From Nitrospira sp. (GTDB lineage Bacteria; Nitrospirota; Nitrospiria; Nitrospirales; Nitrospiraceae): 64,000 nucleotides of DNA. Location: NCBI GenBank assembly GCA_024330925.1, contig JANDJK010000002.1, positions 1-64,000 on the forward strand, written 5' to 3'. The translations under genes and the position numbers were made by a program. The first letter of the stretch is position 1. Each line of letters opens with the position of its first letter. The notes under the pieces are model-generated. The model did no database searches. It was not told where the DNA came from and worked only from the letters and a program-made list of their open reading frames with translations. Shown piece by piece: positions 18,202 through 28,151 of this stretch.

Positions 18202-19362
18202 TCACTCTCTGTCCAGTTCAAAGACCTTCGGAAAGGAGGTAAGGTTTCGGCAACCGTCCTTTGTCACCACCACCATGTCTTCAATGCGCACAGCCCCCAG
18301 CCCCGGATAATACAGCCCTGGCTCAACCGTTACGACGTGCCCCTCCTGGAGCAATGAACCGGTTCGGCTGATCCGTGGGGCTTCATGAATATCGAGACCG
18401 ACGCCGTGGCCCGTCCCATGAAAATAACCCTGCATTCGACCGTTGACTCTCCCTGTCCGATAACCTGCCTTTTCAAACCGGTCACAAATGCCCTGATGGA
18501 TCTTTTTGCCATCCGCCCCATCCTTGATGCGAGCGATGGCTTCTTCCTGGGCATCCTTAACAGTTTGATACAATCGCCGAAGGGCCTTACTCGCAGGTCC
18601 CCTGATGACAGTCCGTGACATATCCGCAAAGTATCGACTGACAGCCGATCGTGGGAACACATCAAAAATGATGGAGCGTCTCGCCGGCAACGGGCCTTCT
18701 CCTTCATGATGAGGATCACAGGCCTGCTCGCCCCCTGCCACGATGGTATGTTGGGCGATGCAATCCCGTTCCATCAGCTTCATGTTGATCAATTTCTTCA
18801 CCCGCTCAGACGTAAGCCGTTCTCCATCTAGCCACAGTTCTCCGTGTTTGATAGTCGAACGGCGCAAGGCTGTTATGGCTGCCGCTACAGCCTCCTCCGT
18901 CGCCCGCTGAGTTTCTTCGATATACCGAATTTCTTCCGACGTCTTCACGGCACGACGTTCATAAAACGGATCTCGCTTGGGTGTCAGCCTGTACCCCAAT
19001 TCCTGTAATCGCACAGCATGAACAAATGGAAAATTGGCCGGTACAATTAACGTCTCCACCTTCTGTTTCTTCAAAAACATGTGGACAACGTCAACCGGCG
19101 TCGGATCTGCCACGCCCTGCCGTCTCACCTTCCATTCAAGTTCAGAATAGGACAGGACCCGATCCACCGTCGCCTGAGCCCTGGCACGGTCAAGTTCTAG
19201 ATCACTCATAATCAGAATGCGCTCACCTTTGACTTCTAAAAAAATAAACGGATCCGGTGCGATAAACCTGGTCGCATAATACAAATTCGAATCGTGTTCA
19301 CTCGCAGCAATGAAAAGAACGGCAGGGTTGGATTTGTCCGATGGAGGCAGGGTCGGCTTCAT
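18202..19362 (-). CDS. M24-family metallopeptidase (Xaa-Pro peptidase type)
   Basis: A 386-residue cytoplasmic aminopeptidase-P/prolidase-like protein. The C-terminal pita-bread domain supplies the expected dimetal ligands in order: Asp in IIFDVFPR, Asp in FADMSRT, His in HGTGHGVGLDIHEAP, Glu in TVEPGLYYPG and Glu in VRIEDMVVV. The N-terminal creatinase-like domain (residues 1-160) is present but weakly conserved. It would remove N-terminal residues before proline or split X-Pro dipeptides; substrate preference cannot be read. The ATG at 19362 has no strong ribosome site. The gene appears monocistronic. Confidence 0.88.
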   Translation of the reverse strand: MKPTLPPSDKSNPAVLFIAASEHDSNLYYATRFIAPDPFIFLEVKGERILIMSDLELDRARAQATVDRVLSYSELEWKVRRQGVADPTPVDVVHMFLKKQKVETLIVPANFPFVHAVRLQELGYRLTPKRDPFYERRAVKTSEEIRYIEETQRATEEAVAAAITALRRSTIKHGELWLDGERLTSERVKKLINMKLMERDCIAQHTIVAGGEQACDPHHEGEGPLPARRSIIFDVFPRSAVSRYFADMSRTVIRGPASKALRRLYQTVKDAQEEAIARIKDGADGKKIHQGICDRFEKAGYRTGRVNGRMQGYFHGTGHGVGLDIHEAPRISRTGSLLQEGHVVTVEPGLYYPGLGAVRIEDMVVVTKDGCRNLTSFPKVFELDRE

Positions 19363-19450
19363 GAAGGAAAGAAATCAACAGACCATGGCACCAGCCTCAG
19401 CCTGCTTGGATGCTATCATGGAGGTGATGGTCGGTCAAGAAACGACCATC

Positions 19451-22400
19451 CTAGGAATCGGCCTGTTTCGACACTCGTTCGGAATCTAGAGGCGATTCCT
19501 CTTGCTCCGGCGCCATCAAATCGATTGGCATAGTGAGGGAATTGACGAGCACATCGACTGCGAGTTGGGCCAGACCCGACAAGCCTGACGCAAACGATTT
19601 GACCGGCAGGTAGGTAACGTCAGGCCGACGAAGAGGTCCCTTCACCGCAAAAATCGCGGTGGCTATCCCCATCCGCTCACCCGCAAAGATTCGTCCGAAC
19701 AGAGGGATTGTCTGGAGAAATTGAGAATAAGACCCAAAAGGGCTCACCGCTGTGACGCAATCGAGATGATCGGCCGGCACATCATACCCACCAGCCCCTG
19801 TGATTTTCAAAATCGGACTGCTGACGATGAGATTGTCCGTTTCCACCAGACCATCAGTCACAGTAACGGTGGCGGTGATGGTGTCGTAGGGCAAGCCTTC
19901 TTTTTCCAAATCCACCTTCCCTTGGAGCACCGCCGGCAGATTCAAAAGACTCAGAATCTTCCAGATGATGCGCTCGTTCGATTTCAAAATGCGCCCGTTT
20001 TGGAGCAGCATCTCTATTCTTCCATTAAGAGAGGAGGCAATCCCTTGTGGATTGCGCCCATGGCCTCTCAGGGAACCACTGAGGCGCGCAATCCCGCTTA
20101 CGCCATGGGCATCCTCGGCGTCAGTCAATTGGAGCACCGCCTCAACGGGGAAACCGGTAGCGCGAAACGATGCGGCCACCTCCGCCGGTAATTTCTGCGG
20201 GAGTTGCACCACAAGCCGACCCGCGATTTGTCCGCTTCGCGAGTCGCTGGCAATCCGATCGACGTCGATCACACCATCCTGGACGGTGAGACGAGCCACC
20301 AGCGCCCCCAATGCCAGACGTTCATAGTGGCCGTCCGCAATGGTCACCGACATAGTTGTCTGTGCAGTGGCCGCAAGCTTTTCAAAAAACTCCCGAATGG
20401 GCGACCGTTCTCCTCGTGGAACCAGCAAGCTCAGATCGAACCGGTTTGATTCGATTTTGCCAGTAATCGCCGGCTTTGCCTCCCAGTTTTTGACGAGGGC
20501 TTCGATCGCGATATCACTATCCAGAACCTTAAATGACAACCGTTTGATCTCGGCACCATTGCGCAGCAATTTGACTCGCGCGTACAAATCTCGTAGGTGG
20601 CCGTCCTTTCCGATACCGGTCACTGTCGCCAGGCCATTGGTCAGGGCTAACCACCCTGTTACCCGCCAGGATCTCCAATCCGTTCCTTTGCCCTTAATAT
20701 CAAGCGAGAGTTCCGCATTGCCTGCCTCCAGACCACCTTTGGCAATCCATTCCGGTAAACGGGAGAGGGAGACCGTGCCCGTTGCAATTGATACATCGGC
20801 ACTAAATGAATCCTTCAGCATTAGACGCCCCCTCACCGATACATGAAGCGAGGGCACGATCAGCTCCAGTTGACTCAGCAGCAGGCCGCCGGCCTGGGTA
20901 ATGTCTCCTTCAAATTCAAGGGTCGCTGGCGCGCCAACTGGCTTTTCCCCCACCCACGGAACCCCCATCTTCACCTGGTCCAAGACCACCAGGCCACGCA
21001 GATGCGGAGCCGCAGCGGCACCAAACAACTTGGCCCTGGCAACCAACTGCCCCTCCACCGTATTTCCGGGCGACTTGCCTGCAAGGGCACGGACGATCTC
21101 TGCGGCCGGCCCACTGACTTCTATCAGCACATCCTGCAAGGCCCTCGATTCCCCTCCCGTCATTGTCCCCTGAACATTAATCAGGGCCTCCCCTACATGC
21201 CCCCTCACTCCCTCCACCTGAATTTCTTGGCCTTTGAGCACCACCCGCCCCTGAAGCTCCGTCAGTCGGTCAGGCAACGACGGATGAGAGAGGCTAACGG
21301 CATGCGCAACAATCTCCCCGCCTGTCAATGATAGTCCGTCTCCCTTCCCCAGAAATCCGGCCAAGCGAAACGTCTGCTCAACTGATCCTTCGATTTCCTG
21401 CGCATTGGCTAACAGGCGACCCAGAAACTCCACCTGGGACGTTTTATTGAAGGTGTCCACCAATTGAGCCGCGCTCGTTTCTCCTGAAACTTCCAACTCT
21501 AACCACGGCCCAGCCTCCACAAACGAGAGCACCGCCTTCCCATTTCTGAGATGCATAGCTCCATAGGTCCCACTGATGCCCGTGGCTCTGATCCGCCCAG
21601 GCTCCACCACCAGATCACAGGTGATAGCTTTCGCCAAGACACGATCGCGACCAATGACCCCTTGAGCGTCCTGCACATGAAACGCTCCAGCGAGTGACAG
21701 ATGTGCGTTTTCAGCAGACACCCCAGTCAACGTCGCGTTGACGACTTGAACGTTTCCTTGGATGTGCCACTCTGCTAGTAATGCAGCTAGTCCCGGATCA
21801 ATCCATTCAGCCAGAACAACCGACATCGCCGGAGACACCGGCACCATCGAAGTGCTGAACGTCAGCGACAATGCCGGCTGCTCTGTCAAAAGACCAGACA
21901 GGCTCGCTTTCCCCGTTACGGTCGCCTCGTTCACCTTTGCGGCTAGGTCGGACAACAAGAGGTCGTATCCGACCATACCGGGCCGTACTTGTACTGCGCC
22001 ATGCAAGGAGGCTGTTCCCTCTACAGACGTCGGCACCGAGAAGAATCCCAGAAAATCAGCGAGCGCCTTTACGTCAAGGAGTACGACATCTAGCTGGCCA
22101 TCGAAGTGAACAGACGGCAAGGGCGATGAGCTATTCTCGTCGGCCAGCGGTACTCGCTCCTTGGTCAGATTCACAGTTCCGTTGAGGGACAAGGCCAGAG
22201 GTCCTTGGGCCTTGGGCCGGCCAATGGCCATACGAAGATCTGCGACTTCTCGATCGGGATGCAAAAGGAAGGTTGCTTCCACCTGATCCAGTGTGATGGA
22301 GCGAGAACTACCAGGCTCCACTTCATCAATTACTGTCAAGGTTCCATTAGTCAGGATCACCTCTTGAATGGTGAACAAGCCTTCTCCAGCCTCTAATGGC

Positions 22401-22813
22401 CAACCTTGAGACTCTCCCCCCCCAGTGGCAGCCAACACGTTCCACTGCGTCCTGGCCCTCCGCCTGAGTGTCACGGTGGGCTCTTCCATCTGAAGTCGTT
22501 TCCCCACAAGGCGTTGACGGAGAAGTGGAAACAGCCTCACCACCAGATCAACTCGCTTCGCCCTTATCAGCACCTGATCTGAGTCTGACTCATAGATTCT
22601 CAGATCCGACATTTGGAGGCGAGGGCTGGGGAAAACGATGAACTGGACGTCTCTCAGATCAACCGTTCGCCCAAACGTAGCTTCCAGTTGTTGCAACACC
22701 AAACCTTTGAGAGATTGTGCACTGGTCAGCAACGTGACAAACAAAACGAGGACCGCACTGATGAGAATGGTCAGGACAAGGACAACACCCTGCGTCGCTC
22801 GACGAGAAACCAC
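19451..22813 (-). CDS. AsmA-family large envelope protein
   Basis: A 1,120-residue protein with a single N-terminal membrane anchor (VVLVLTILISAVLVLFVTLL) followed by a long beta-rich periplasmic part. The opening after the anchor (FGRTVDLRDVQFIVFPSPRL) and the C-terminal block (RIEMLLQNGRILKSNERII to LIVSSPILKITGAGGYD) match the AsmA/TamB-like superfamily, whose members are thought to bridge the periplasm and help move phospholipids to the outer membrane. The start is GTG at 22813 with GGGGGGTGC upstream. It follows fliW at the end of the flagellar cluster, but no motility role is implied by its domains. Confidence 0.8.
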   Translation of the reverse strand: MVSRRATQGVVLVLTILISAVLVLFVTLLTSAQSLKGLVLQQLEATFGRTVDLRDVQFIVFPSPRLQMSDLRIYESDSDQVLIRAKRVDLVVRLFPLLRQRLVGKRLQMEEPTVTLRRRARTQWNVLAATGGGESQGWPLEAGEGLFTIQEVILTNGTLTVIDEVEPGSSRSITLDQVEATFLLHPDREVADLRMAIGRPKAQGPLALSLNGTVNLTKERVPLADENSSSPLPSVHFDGQLDVVLLDVKALADFLGFFSVPTSVEGTASLHGAVQVRPGMVGYDLLLSDLAAKVNEATVTGKASLSGLLTEQPALSLTFSTSMVPVSPAMSVVLAEWIDPGLAALLAEWHIQGNVQVVNATLTGVSAENAHLSLAGAFHVQDAQGVIGRDRVLAKAITCDLVVEPGRIRATGISGTYGAMHLRNGKAVLSFVEAGPWLELEVSGETSAAQLVDTFNKTSQVEFLGRLLANAQEIEGSVEQTFRLAGFLGKGDGLSLTGGEIVAHAVSLSHPSLPDRLTELQGRVVLKGQEIQVEGVRGHVGEALINVQGTMTGGESRALQDVLIEVSGPAAEIVRALAGKSPGNTVEGQLVARAKLFGAAAAPHLRGLVVLDQVKMGVPWVGEKPVGAPATLEFEGDITQAGGLLLSQLELIVPSLHVSVRGRLMLKDSFSADVSIATGTVSLSRLPEWIAKGGLEAGNAELSLDIKGKGTDWRSWRVTGWLALTNGLATVTGIGKDGHLRDLYARVKLLRNGAEIKRLSFKVLDSDIAIEALVKNWEAKPAITGKIESNRFDLSLLVPRGERSPIREFFEKLAATAQTTMSVTIADGHYERLALGALVARLTVQDGVIDVDRIASDSRSGQIAGRLVVQLPQKLPAEVAASFRATGFPVEAVLQLTDAEDAHGVSGIARLSGSLRGHGRNPQGIASSLNGRIEMLLQNGRILKSNERIIWKILSLLNLPAVLQGKVDLEKEGLPYDTITATVTVTDGLVETDNLIVSSPILKITGAGGYDVPADHLDCVTAVSPFGSYSQFLQTIPLFGRIFAGERMGIATAIFAVKGPLRRPDVTYLPVKSFASGLSGLAQLAVDVLVNSLTMPIDLMAPEQEESPLDSERVSKQADS

Positions 22814-22931
22814 GCACCCCCCGTTGTGAAAACCACCCCGAGAAAACAGTCCAGTGGCATCTTACCGAAAGGACAGGGATAAATCTAGAAACCCCCTTGA
22901 ATGAAGGAGTTTCCACCATACCGTTTTGTTC

Positions 22932-23414
22932 TTATGAGCAGCCCTGGGAAACAACAACTTTTGCAGCCCCAGCAACAACTGGTGCCGGAAGGGGAAACAG
23001 CGGATGTCGGACGGGATATTCCGCTGACAAGACCACTTGTTTACCAAGTCTAGTACGAGGATTGATCACCAACGGCCCTCTGAGATTGGCAGTGATGCAA
23101 CGGGGATCCTCTGATGGAATCGTCAAAAGCACAGCCACAGACAGGGGCTCACCCCTCTTGCCTTGGATTTCGGCCAACGTTTCATCAGAAACCTCGATGC
23201 AATACTCTTTCCCCATAAACAGATCGGGGTCCAAAATAACAAACGCCAGTCCCGCCTCATCGAGAGACTGAAGCCACTGAAAAGGGGCTTCCGTGTCATG
23301 ATCAAGGATTACGTACCGCCGATGGTCGGGAAATCCCAAGAGACCGGACGGAAACGTCAGTACCTGTTCCTCGGTAATCTCAAACGTCCCAAACCGGGTG
23401 GACGAACACTTCAT
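22932..23414 (-). CDS. fliW: Flagellar assembly factor FliW
   Basis: FliW binds flagellin and the regulator CsrA alternately, releasing CsrA to repress flagellin translation when flagellin accumulates. The 160-residue protein shows the family pattern: TRFGTFEITEEQVLTFPSGL, GFPDHRRYVILDHD, then FQWLQSLDEAGLAFVILDP and a late NLRGPLVINPRTRLGKQVVL. The ATG has AGAGGAAGC upstream, and the gene lies eight bases after csrA, the usual partner. The C-terminal tail (after about residue 140) is longer than the core fold and hydrophobic. Confidence 0.95.
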   Translation of the reverse strand: MKCSSTRFGTFEITEEQVLTFPSGLLGFPDHRRYVILDHDTEAPFQWLQSLDEAGLAFVILDPDLFMGKEYCIEVSDETLAEIQGKRGEPLSVAVLLTIPSEDPRCITANLRGPLVINPRTRLGKQVVLSAEYPVRHPLFPLPAPVVAGAAKVVVSQGCS

Positions 23415-23422
23415 AGCTTCCT

Positions 23423-23674
23423 CTATCGTCCTCGTCTCTGACCCACTGTTCTTTGCAGGAGGGGCTGAAAGGCTTCGACCGGCACAACACCGGTTTGCGC
23501 CGCCAAGTGATTCTCTCGAAGAATTCGAGCGTACACTTCATCACGATGAACGGGGATATGAGGCGGAGCCTCGATTCCCAAACGAACCTGCCCATCTCTC
23601 ATCCCCAGAACGATCACCCTAATATCTGGCCCTATGGTCACACCTTCTCCCCGTCGGCGGGTTAGAACCAGCAT
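23423..23674 (-). CDS. csrA: Carbon storage regulator CsrA
   Basis: A small RNA-binding protein that blocks ribosome sites carrying GGA motifs. MLVLTRRRGEGVTIGPDIRV and the segment VRLGIEAPPHIPVHRDEVY are the classic CsrA core, including the RNA-contacting Leu4/Arg6 strand and the Ala-Pro-x-x-hydrophobic-Val-x-R block. At 83 residues it has about 20 more C-terminal residues than the 61-residue E. coli protein, as in FliW-linked CsrA lineages, where the tail helps FliW binding. It sits between flgL and fliW, so it is presumably expressed with the late flagellar genes. Confidence 0.95.
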   Translation of the reverse strand: MLVLTRRRGEGVTIGPDIRVIVLGMRDGQVRLGIEAPPHIPVHRDEVYARILRENHLAAQTGVVPVEAFQPLLQRTVGQRRGR

Positions 23675-23738
23675 GGCGACTGTCCCCCAACAATTGTTCC
23701 AACACGAACAGGCCGAAGATGTTCCTCCATGGACATCA

Positions 23739-25505
23739 TCATCGCAAGTATCGAAGAAGCGAATTATCGAACACCTGGGTTAATGTGCGTCCGGCGGCTT
23801 CGACCGCATACTGCTGCAACAGCAGATCCGAGATCGCCTTCGCCAAGTCAATATCTTCCGTCCGGGAAAGTAGTTCCGTGTAGAACCCCTTCGCGCTTTC
23901 CAACTGATCCGCACCAACTGCCAACCGATTGGCCAATGCCCCCACTTCGCCCATCAGGCTACCGATATGCGAAATTCCATCGTTGAGCCCCCCCAACGCC
24001 TCAGTAATGCCCATCCGATCATTGCCCCGTAAGGCGCGAATCAACTGTTTCACGGAGGCAAAGATATCGGTGCCCGTCGCGGCAAATACGCGGCTTCCCG
24101 GCAGGTTCGTTTGCACGGTGTGGCCGAACCCTACATCGATCGGTTGGAGCTCGCCATCCCCTTGATATTGCATCCCTGTCACGATGGCAAACAGATCGCC
24201 GGCCGCTGGCGTCCCCAATCCGTCGGTTATCGTCAGCTTGATTCCATCCACCACGACAGCGTGGCCAGACAGATATGGTTGGTTGGCCGCCACCGTCTTG
24301 GGCACCAGACTGACATCAAATTGATCTCCTGTTTGAGGCCCCCCTCCTTCGCCGGTGGTCAGCACAACCCGTAAGCCATCAAATTCAATGGGTGCACCAG
24401 CCACAAACACATTACCCGACGAAACGGTAGTACCAGCCGTCACATCGAAGACGGAATACTGGGTGGGTGAGGTAAATTGGATCCGGTACTGATGCAACGT
24501 CAGCAAGGGGGGATCGGTCACACCAGCATCACGCACTCGCACACCTCCTGTATTGGTCGCACCAGCCGAAACAGTCACGGGAACAGTGACATTTAACACC
24601 TCATAGGTGGAAGCACTCGTAAAGCGAATGACATAATCGTCTAGCGTTACGGCATTAGGATCCACCACCCTTCCCTGACTAGCCACTGCCCCTCCGGTAT
24701 TACTCGATCGTGGGCTGACAGTCGCGGTCAACGCAAAGGGTACCTCACCCGTCGTCATGCTGCCTCCATCAAACCCCAGCGTTGTCCGACTCGAACCCCC
24801 GACGACTGATACCTGCGAAACGGGCCCATATGAATCGGAGGCGATCACCAACCGATCGCCATCAAACGTGACCGTTACACGTTTACCAGCACTGGCCAAC
24901 GTGACATCCGCATTGATCCGGCTTTGGAGCCGGCTCGCCAGTTCACTGCCTGTCAGCGACTCGGTTCCGGACGTGAGATCAATGGTGCCGGATAGGATCC
25001 CATCAACCTCCACGATCAACGTATCGTTACTACCATCGATCAGAGAAATGGGGGTGGTAATAGGCAAACTCGTCGCCCTCCCATGGGTGCTGCTGCCCGT
25101 GAAAATCGGGTGACCATTCAAATCAGTATTGGCCAACAGGTGGAGCTGCGCGAACAGTTGTTGGACTTCTGCGGCGCCCATCATCCGTTCGGCCACGCCG
25201 TTCGTGTCACTGCGAAATTGAACGGCTAGTTGCTGAAGACGCGACAGGGTCCCCGACACGCTTTGCAACGTCTGATCGGAGAGATCTAGACGTGTCTTCC
25301 CCACGCTGATGTTCCGCAACCGCTGATCGATATCGGCAAGGGACACCCGATAGTGCGATACTCGGTGAAAAACACTCGGCTCATCGGACGCTCGACGCAC
25401 CGCCTTGCCGGTAGAAACCTGTTGTTGGAGTTCCCACAAACGAGCGCGAGCACGCTGCAAATTGTCACTCAGCAGGCCAAAGATGTGTGCTTCGGTGACA
25501 CGCAT
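23739..25505 (-). CDS. flgL: Flagellar hook-filament junction protein FlgL, enlarged
   Basis: FlgL links the hook to the filament. The N-terminal helices (VSTGKAVRRASDEPSVFHRV) and the C-terminal pair (SRTEDIDLAKAISDLLLQQY) match the flagellin-like D0/D1 core. At 588 residues it is far longer than the usual roughly 300. The extra middle includes a hook-IN-like module (156-247), two copies of a YxIxFTS module (about 288-315 and 337-364) and two DG-x-x module copies (about 371-400 and 418-441). The same modules occur in FlgK next door. ATG follows GAGAGG and lies 14 bases after flgK. Confidence 0.92.
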   Translation of the reverse strand: MRVTEAHIFGLLSDNLQRARARLWELQQQVSTGKAVRRASDEPSVFHRVSHYRVSLADIDQRLRNISVGKTRLDLSDQTLQSVSGTLSRLQQLAVQFRSDTNGVAERMMGAAEVQQLFAQLHLLANTDLNGHPIFTGSSTHGRATSLPITTPISLIDGSNDTLIVEVDGILSGTIDLTSGTESLTGSELASRLQSRINADVTLASAGKRVTVTFDGDRLVIASDSYGPVSQVSVVGGSSRTTLGFDGGSMTTGEVPFALTATVSPRSSNTGGAVASQGRVVDPNAVTLDDYVIRFTSASTYEVLNVTVPVTVSAGATNTGGVRVRDAGVTDPPLLTLHQYRIQFTSPTQYSVFDVTAGTTVSSGNVFVAGAPIEFDGLRVVLTTGEGGGPQTGDQFDVSLVPKTVAANQPYLSGHAVVVDGIKLTITDGLGTPAAGDLFAIVTGMQYQGDGELQPIDVGFGHTVQTNLPGSRVFAATGTDIFASVKQLIRALRGNDRMGITEALGGLNDGISHIGSLMGEVGALANRLAVGADQLESAKGFYTELLSRTEDIDLAKAISDLLLQQYAVEAAGRTLTQVFDNSLLRYLR

Positions 25506-25519
25506 AGGGTGCCTCTCAA

Positions 25520-27553
25520 TTACTTGAGGGACAAGATCATCTGAAACAGCTCGTCAGACACTCGAATAAGGCGTGATGCCGCCTCGAACCCTCGCTGAAA
25601 CTTGATCAACGCAATCAACTCCTCATCCAATGAAACGCCAGACACCTGAGCCCGCATTGCATCAACTTGATCGCGCAGAACTTCGTGAGCCTCGAATTCC
25701 CGCGTGGTCGCATTAACTCTCACGCCGAAATCCGCTGCACGCTGCCGATAAGCGTCCTGCAGCGTTGCAGGCCCCAGATGTTCAAACGAACGAAATTGCA
25801 GTCCAGCCAACGCCAGCATGTTCGCATTGTTGGCTGGCACCCCGTTGCGCACGGTGGAGGCGGCCACCGACGCCGGATCTGTCAACACCACGGACAGATC
25901 CCGTGCCGCGTGATTGTATGAATTGACGACTAACTCATCGCCAGAAGCGGGAACACCCGTAACCGTCACGCTAATGCCATCAAAATGAAACATCTGAGGA
26001 CCAGTATAGGAGCCCGATGCCGCAGTGCTGAGCCCTGACAGCAAACCGAGTGACGATCGTGCTGTACCACCGGTAACATCCACCGATGAAGAGACGGTTG
26101 TCGAATTCGATGTCAGCACGAACCGATTCGTAGTCGTGTCAAATACCACCGTCACCGACTTCCCGGCGGCTTGCAACGTCGCATCCGCATTGATGCGAGT
26201 CTGAATCTCCACCGCCAGCGCGGCACCCGACGTGTAAGGCTGGCCAGGCGACGCAGAACCGGTGAGCGTAATCGTACCTGATGTGACCCCGTCCACGGTC
26301 ACGGTCAACGTATCATTGCTGCCCGTCACAATGGAAAGGGGAGCATCCACCGAGGGAGGAGAGATGACCGTGCCTAGATAATTGCCACGAATCGGCAAGC
26401 CAGTCGTTCGATCAACGATCGAATAGACCGTTGCCGAAGCAAATCGAATCTCATAGTCGCGAAACGTCAAGAGGCTGGGTGCCGCCAGAGCCCCCCCTTG
26501 AGCCGCTACTGTCCCCTGATTCGACAGCGCGGCTTTAGTCGAAACTGCCGGCATGCTAAACACATCCAGCCCTGTCGTTCCATCGAGACCGTACCCGCTA
26601 CGGTGAATCTGGTTAACGGCACTCGCCACTGTCGCAGCAATGCGATCGAACGTCTGACGCAACTCCGTGAGGATCGAATCTCGCACCTCGAGCAGGCTCC
26701 GCAACCGTCCGTTGGCGATCAGATCCCCGATGCTCAATGCCCTGGTGCCCCCCATGAGATAGCCCACGGACACATCACCGTCGCCTCCCGGCTCTTCCAC
26801 GGCACTCAGCTCACGCGCAACCTCTCCATCCACCAGCACCTGGCCCCTCGCAACAAACACGGACACCGCACCCGTGGAGTGCTCCAGCGTCGTCACATCG
26901 ATCTTTTCGGCCAATTCGTTGATGGCCTGCTGCCGCTGATCCCGCAAGTCGTTGGCGTTTTGACCCGTCAATTCGGCGGTCACAATTTTGCCATTCAACA
27001 TGGCGATTCTGCGCGATAGATCATTGATTTCGCTGATAGTCTGTCGAAGATGAAAATTGATCGCCCGTCTCTCCTCTTCGAGATCGAAAAACGCTTGATT
27101 AAGGCTGAAGGCAAGGTGCTGGGACTTCGCTAGAAATACTGACCGAGCTGCCAGCTCGCCTGGATTGGTTGCGACATCCTGGGCCGCCTGAAAAAATTCC
27201 GTTAATTCGCCTGCCACTCCCTGCGTGACACCGTCACCAAAGATCATTTCCAGACGGGACAACAGATCTTTGGCTACCGACAATCGTCCCATGTTCTGCC
27301 GCGACAACATCACTTGCGCGTCCACAAATTGATCAACGGACCGGCGAATTGAGGCGGCATACACACCGGTGCCAACCATTCCTGGCCGGCCAGTAATCGG
27401 CGGACGCTCCGATAAGACAGTCACCTGCCGCGAATACCCCGGCGTATTGACGTTCGCCACATTATGGCCCGTGACAGTCAAGGCCACTTGTGACGTGGCC
27501 AATGCGGTTTTGGCGATCTCAAAGAGAGAACCGATACCACCAGTCATGGTCAT
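25520..27553 (-). CDS. flgK: Flagellar hook-associated protein FlgK
   Basis: FlgK (HAP1) is the first junction protein on the hook. The N-terminus (SLFEIAKTALATSQVALTVT then NVANVNTPGYSRQ) and C-terminus (VSLDEELIALIKFQRGFEAA) are canonical. From the ATG at 27553 it is 677 residues, longer than the common 550, because the central part carries a YEIRFAS module (about 363-392), a hook-IN-like module (405-505) and an FDG module (520-545). I prefer 27553 because it overlaps the flgN stop; an ATG two codons later is equally possible. Confidence 0.93.
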   Translation of the reverse strand: MTMTGGIGSLFEIAKTALATSQVALTVTGHNVANVNTPGYSRQVTVLSERPPITGRPGMVGTGVYAASIRRSVDQFVDAQVMLSRQNMGRLSVAKDLLSRLEMIFGDGVTQGVAGELTEFFQAAQDVATNPGELAARSVFLAKSQHLAFSLNQAFFDLEEERRAINFHLRQTISEINDLSRRIAMLNGKIVTAELTGQNANDLRDQRQQAINELAEKIDVTTLEHSTGAVSVFVARGQVLVDGEVARELSAVEEPGGDGDVSVGYLMGGTRALSIGDLIANGRLRSLLEVRDSILTELRQTFDRIAATVASAVNQIHRSGYGLDGTTGLDVFSMPAVSTKAALSNQGTVAAQGGALAAPSLLTFRDYEIRFASATVYSIVDRTTGLPIRGNYLGTVISPPSVDAPLSIVTGSNDTLTVTVDGVTSGTITLTGSASPGQPYTSGAALAVEIQTRINADATLQAAGKSVTVVFDTTTNRFVLTSNSTTVSSSVDVTGGTARSSLGLLSGLSTAASGSYTGPQMFHFDGISVTVTGVPASGDELVVNSYNHAARDLSVVLTDPASVAASTVRNGVPANNANMLALAGLQFRSFEHLGPATLQDAYRQRAADFGVRVNATTREFEAHEVLRDQVDAMRAQVSGVSLDEELIALIKFQRGFEAASRLIRVSDELFQMILSLK

Positions 27554-28056
27554 CCCTGCTGCGACAGAATACCGTGCGCCCACATAGATATCCGTCGGCC
27601 ATCACTTCCATAGCTCTCTGGTCCCGACGACGCTAACCTTGCAGCCGACAGGGTTTGATCAAGCACCAAGCGAACGGCCTCCACCAACGAACCGTTCCTC
27701 TTCAATTCCTCGCAAACCCGTTGCGCCATTCGAGACAACGAGTCGTATCGTGTTTGAAAGACCGCTGCCGCTTCCTGACCAAGCAGTTCTCCCATAGCCC
27801 GGAAAGAGGCAGGAGCATCACCGTGCTGGAGCAGGAGAGTTCGCGCCGTTTCGTTCGCCTCTTGACTCAACCGTTGGAGGGACTCCAGCAACATCAGCCG
27901 TTTGTCATTGACAGCATGCAATCGCTCAAGATCCAAACTCCGGATCGCCTGCCGCTCCTCGTACATTGTTTGGAGCAATGTCTGGCAAACAGCTTCTTGT
28001 TCACTGATCAGCCGCAACAGGTCGACTCCTCCCAGCATATGAGGCTGTGTGTTCAT
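27550..28056 (-). CDS. flgN: FlgN-type export chaperone
   Basis: A 168-residue, mainly helical protein in the position of flgN, directly upstream of and overlapping flgK. FlgN chaperones FlgK and FlgL to the flagellar export gate. The start-proximal helix (LLRLISEQEAVCQTLLQTMYE) and the following RSLDLERLHAVNDKRLMLLE give the coiled-coil pattern of the family. Sequence identity to characterised FlgN is too low to judge by eye, so the call rests on size, helicity and location. Confidence 0.75.
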   Translation of the reverse strand: MNTQPHMLGGVDLLRLISEQEAVCQTLLQTMYEERQAIRSLDLERLHAVNDKRLMLLESLQRLSQEANETARTLLLQHGDAPASFRAMGELLGQEAAAVFQTRYDSLSRMAQRVCEELKRNGSLVEAVRLVLDQTLSAARLASSGPESYGSDGRRISMWAHGILSQQG

Positions 28057-28151
28057 GAAGGCTTCTTGCGGGACGGCCCAGACGACGGAACCATCGCTCG
28101 GGAGATCTCTCTACTTCTCCGTTCCCATTCCAAAGGGAGCATTCGACCCCA

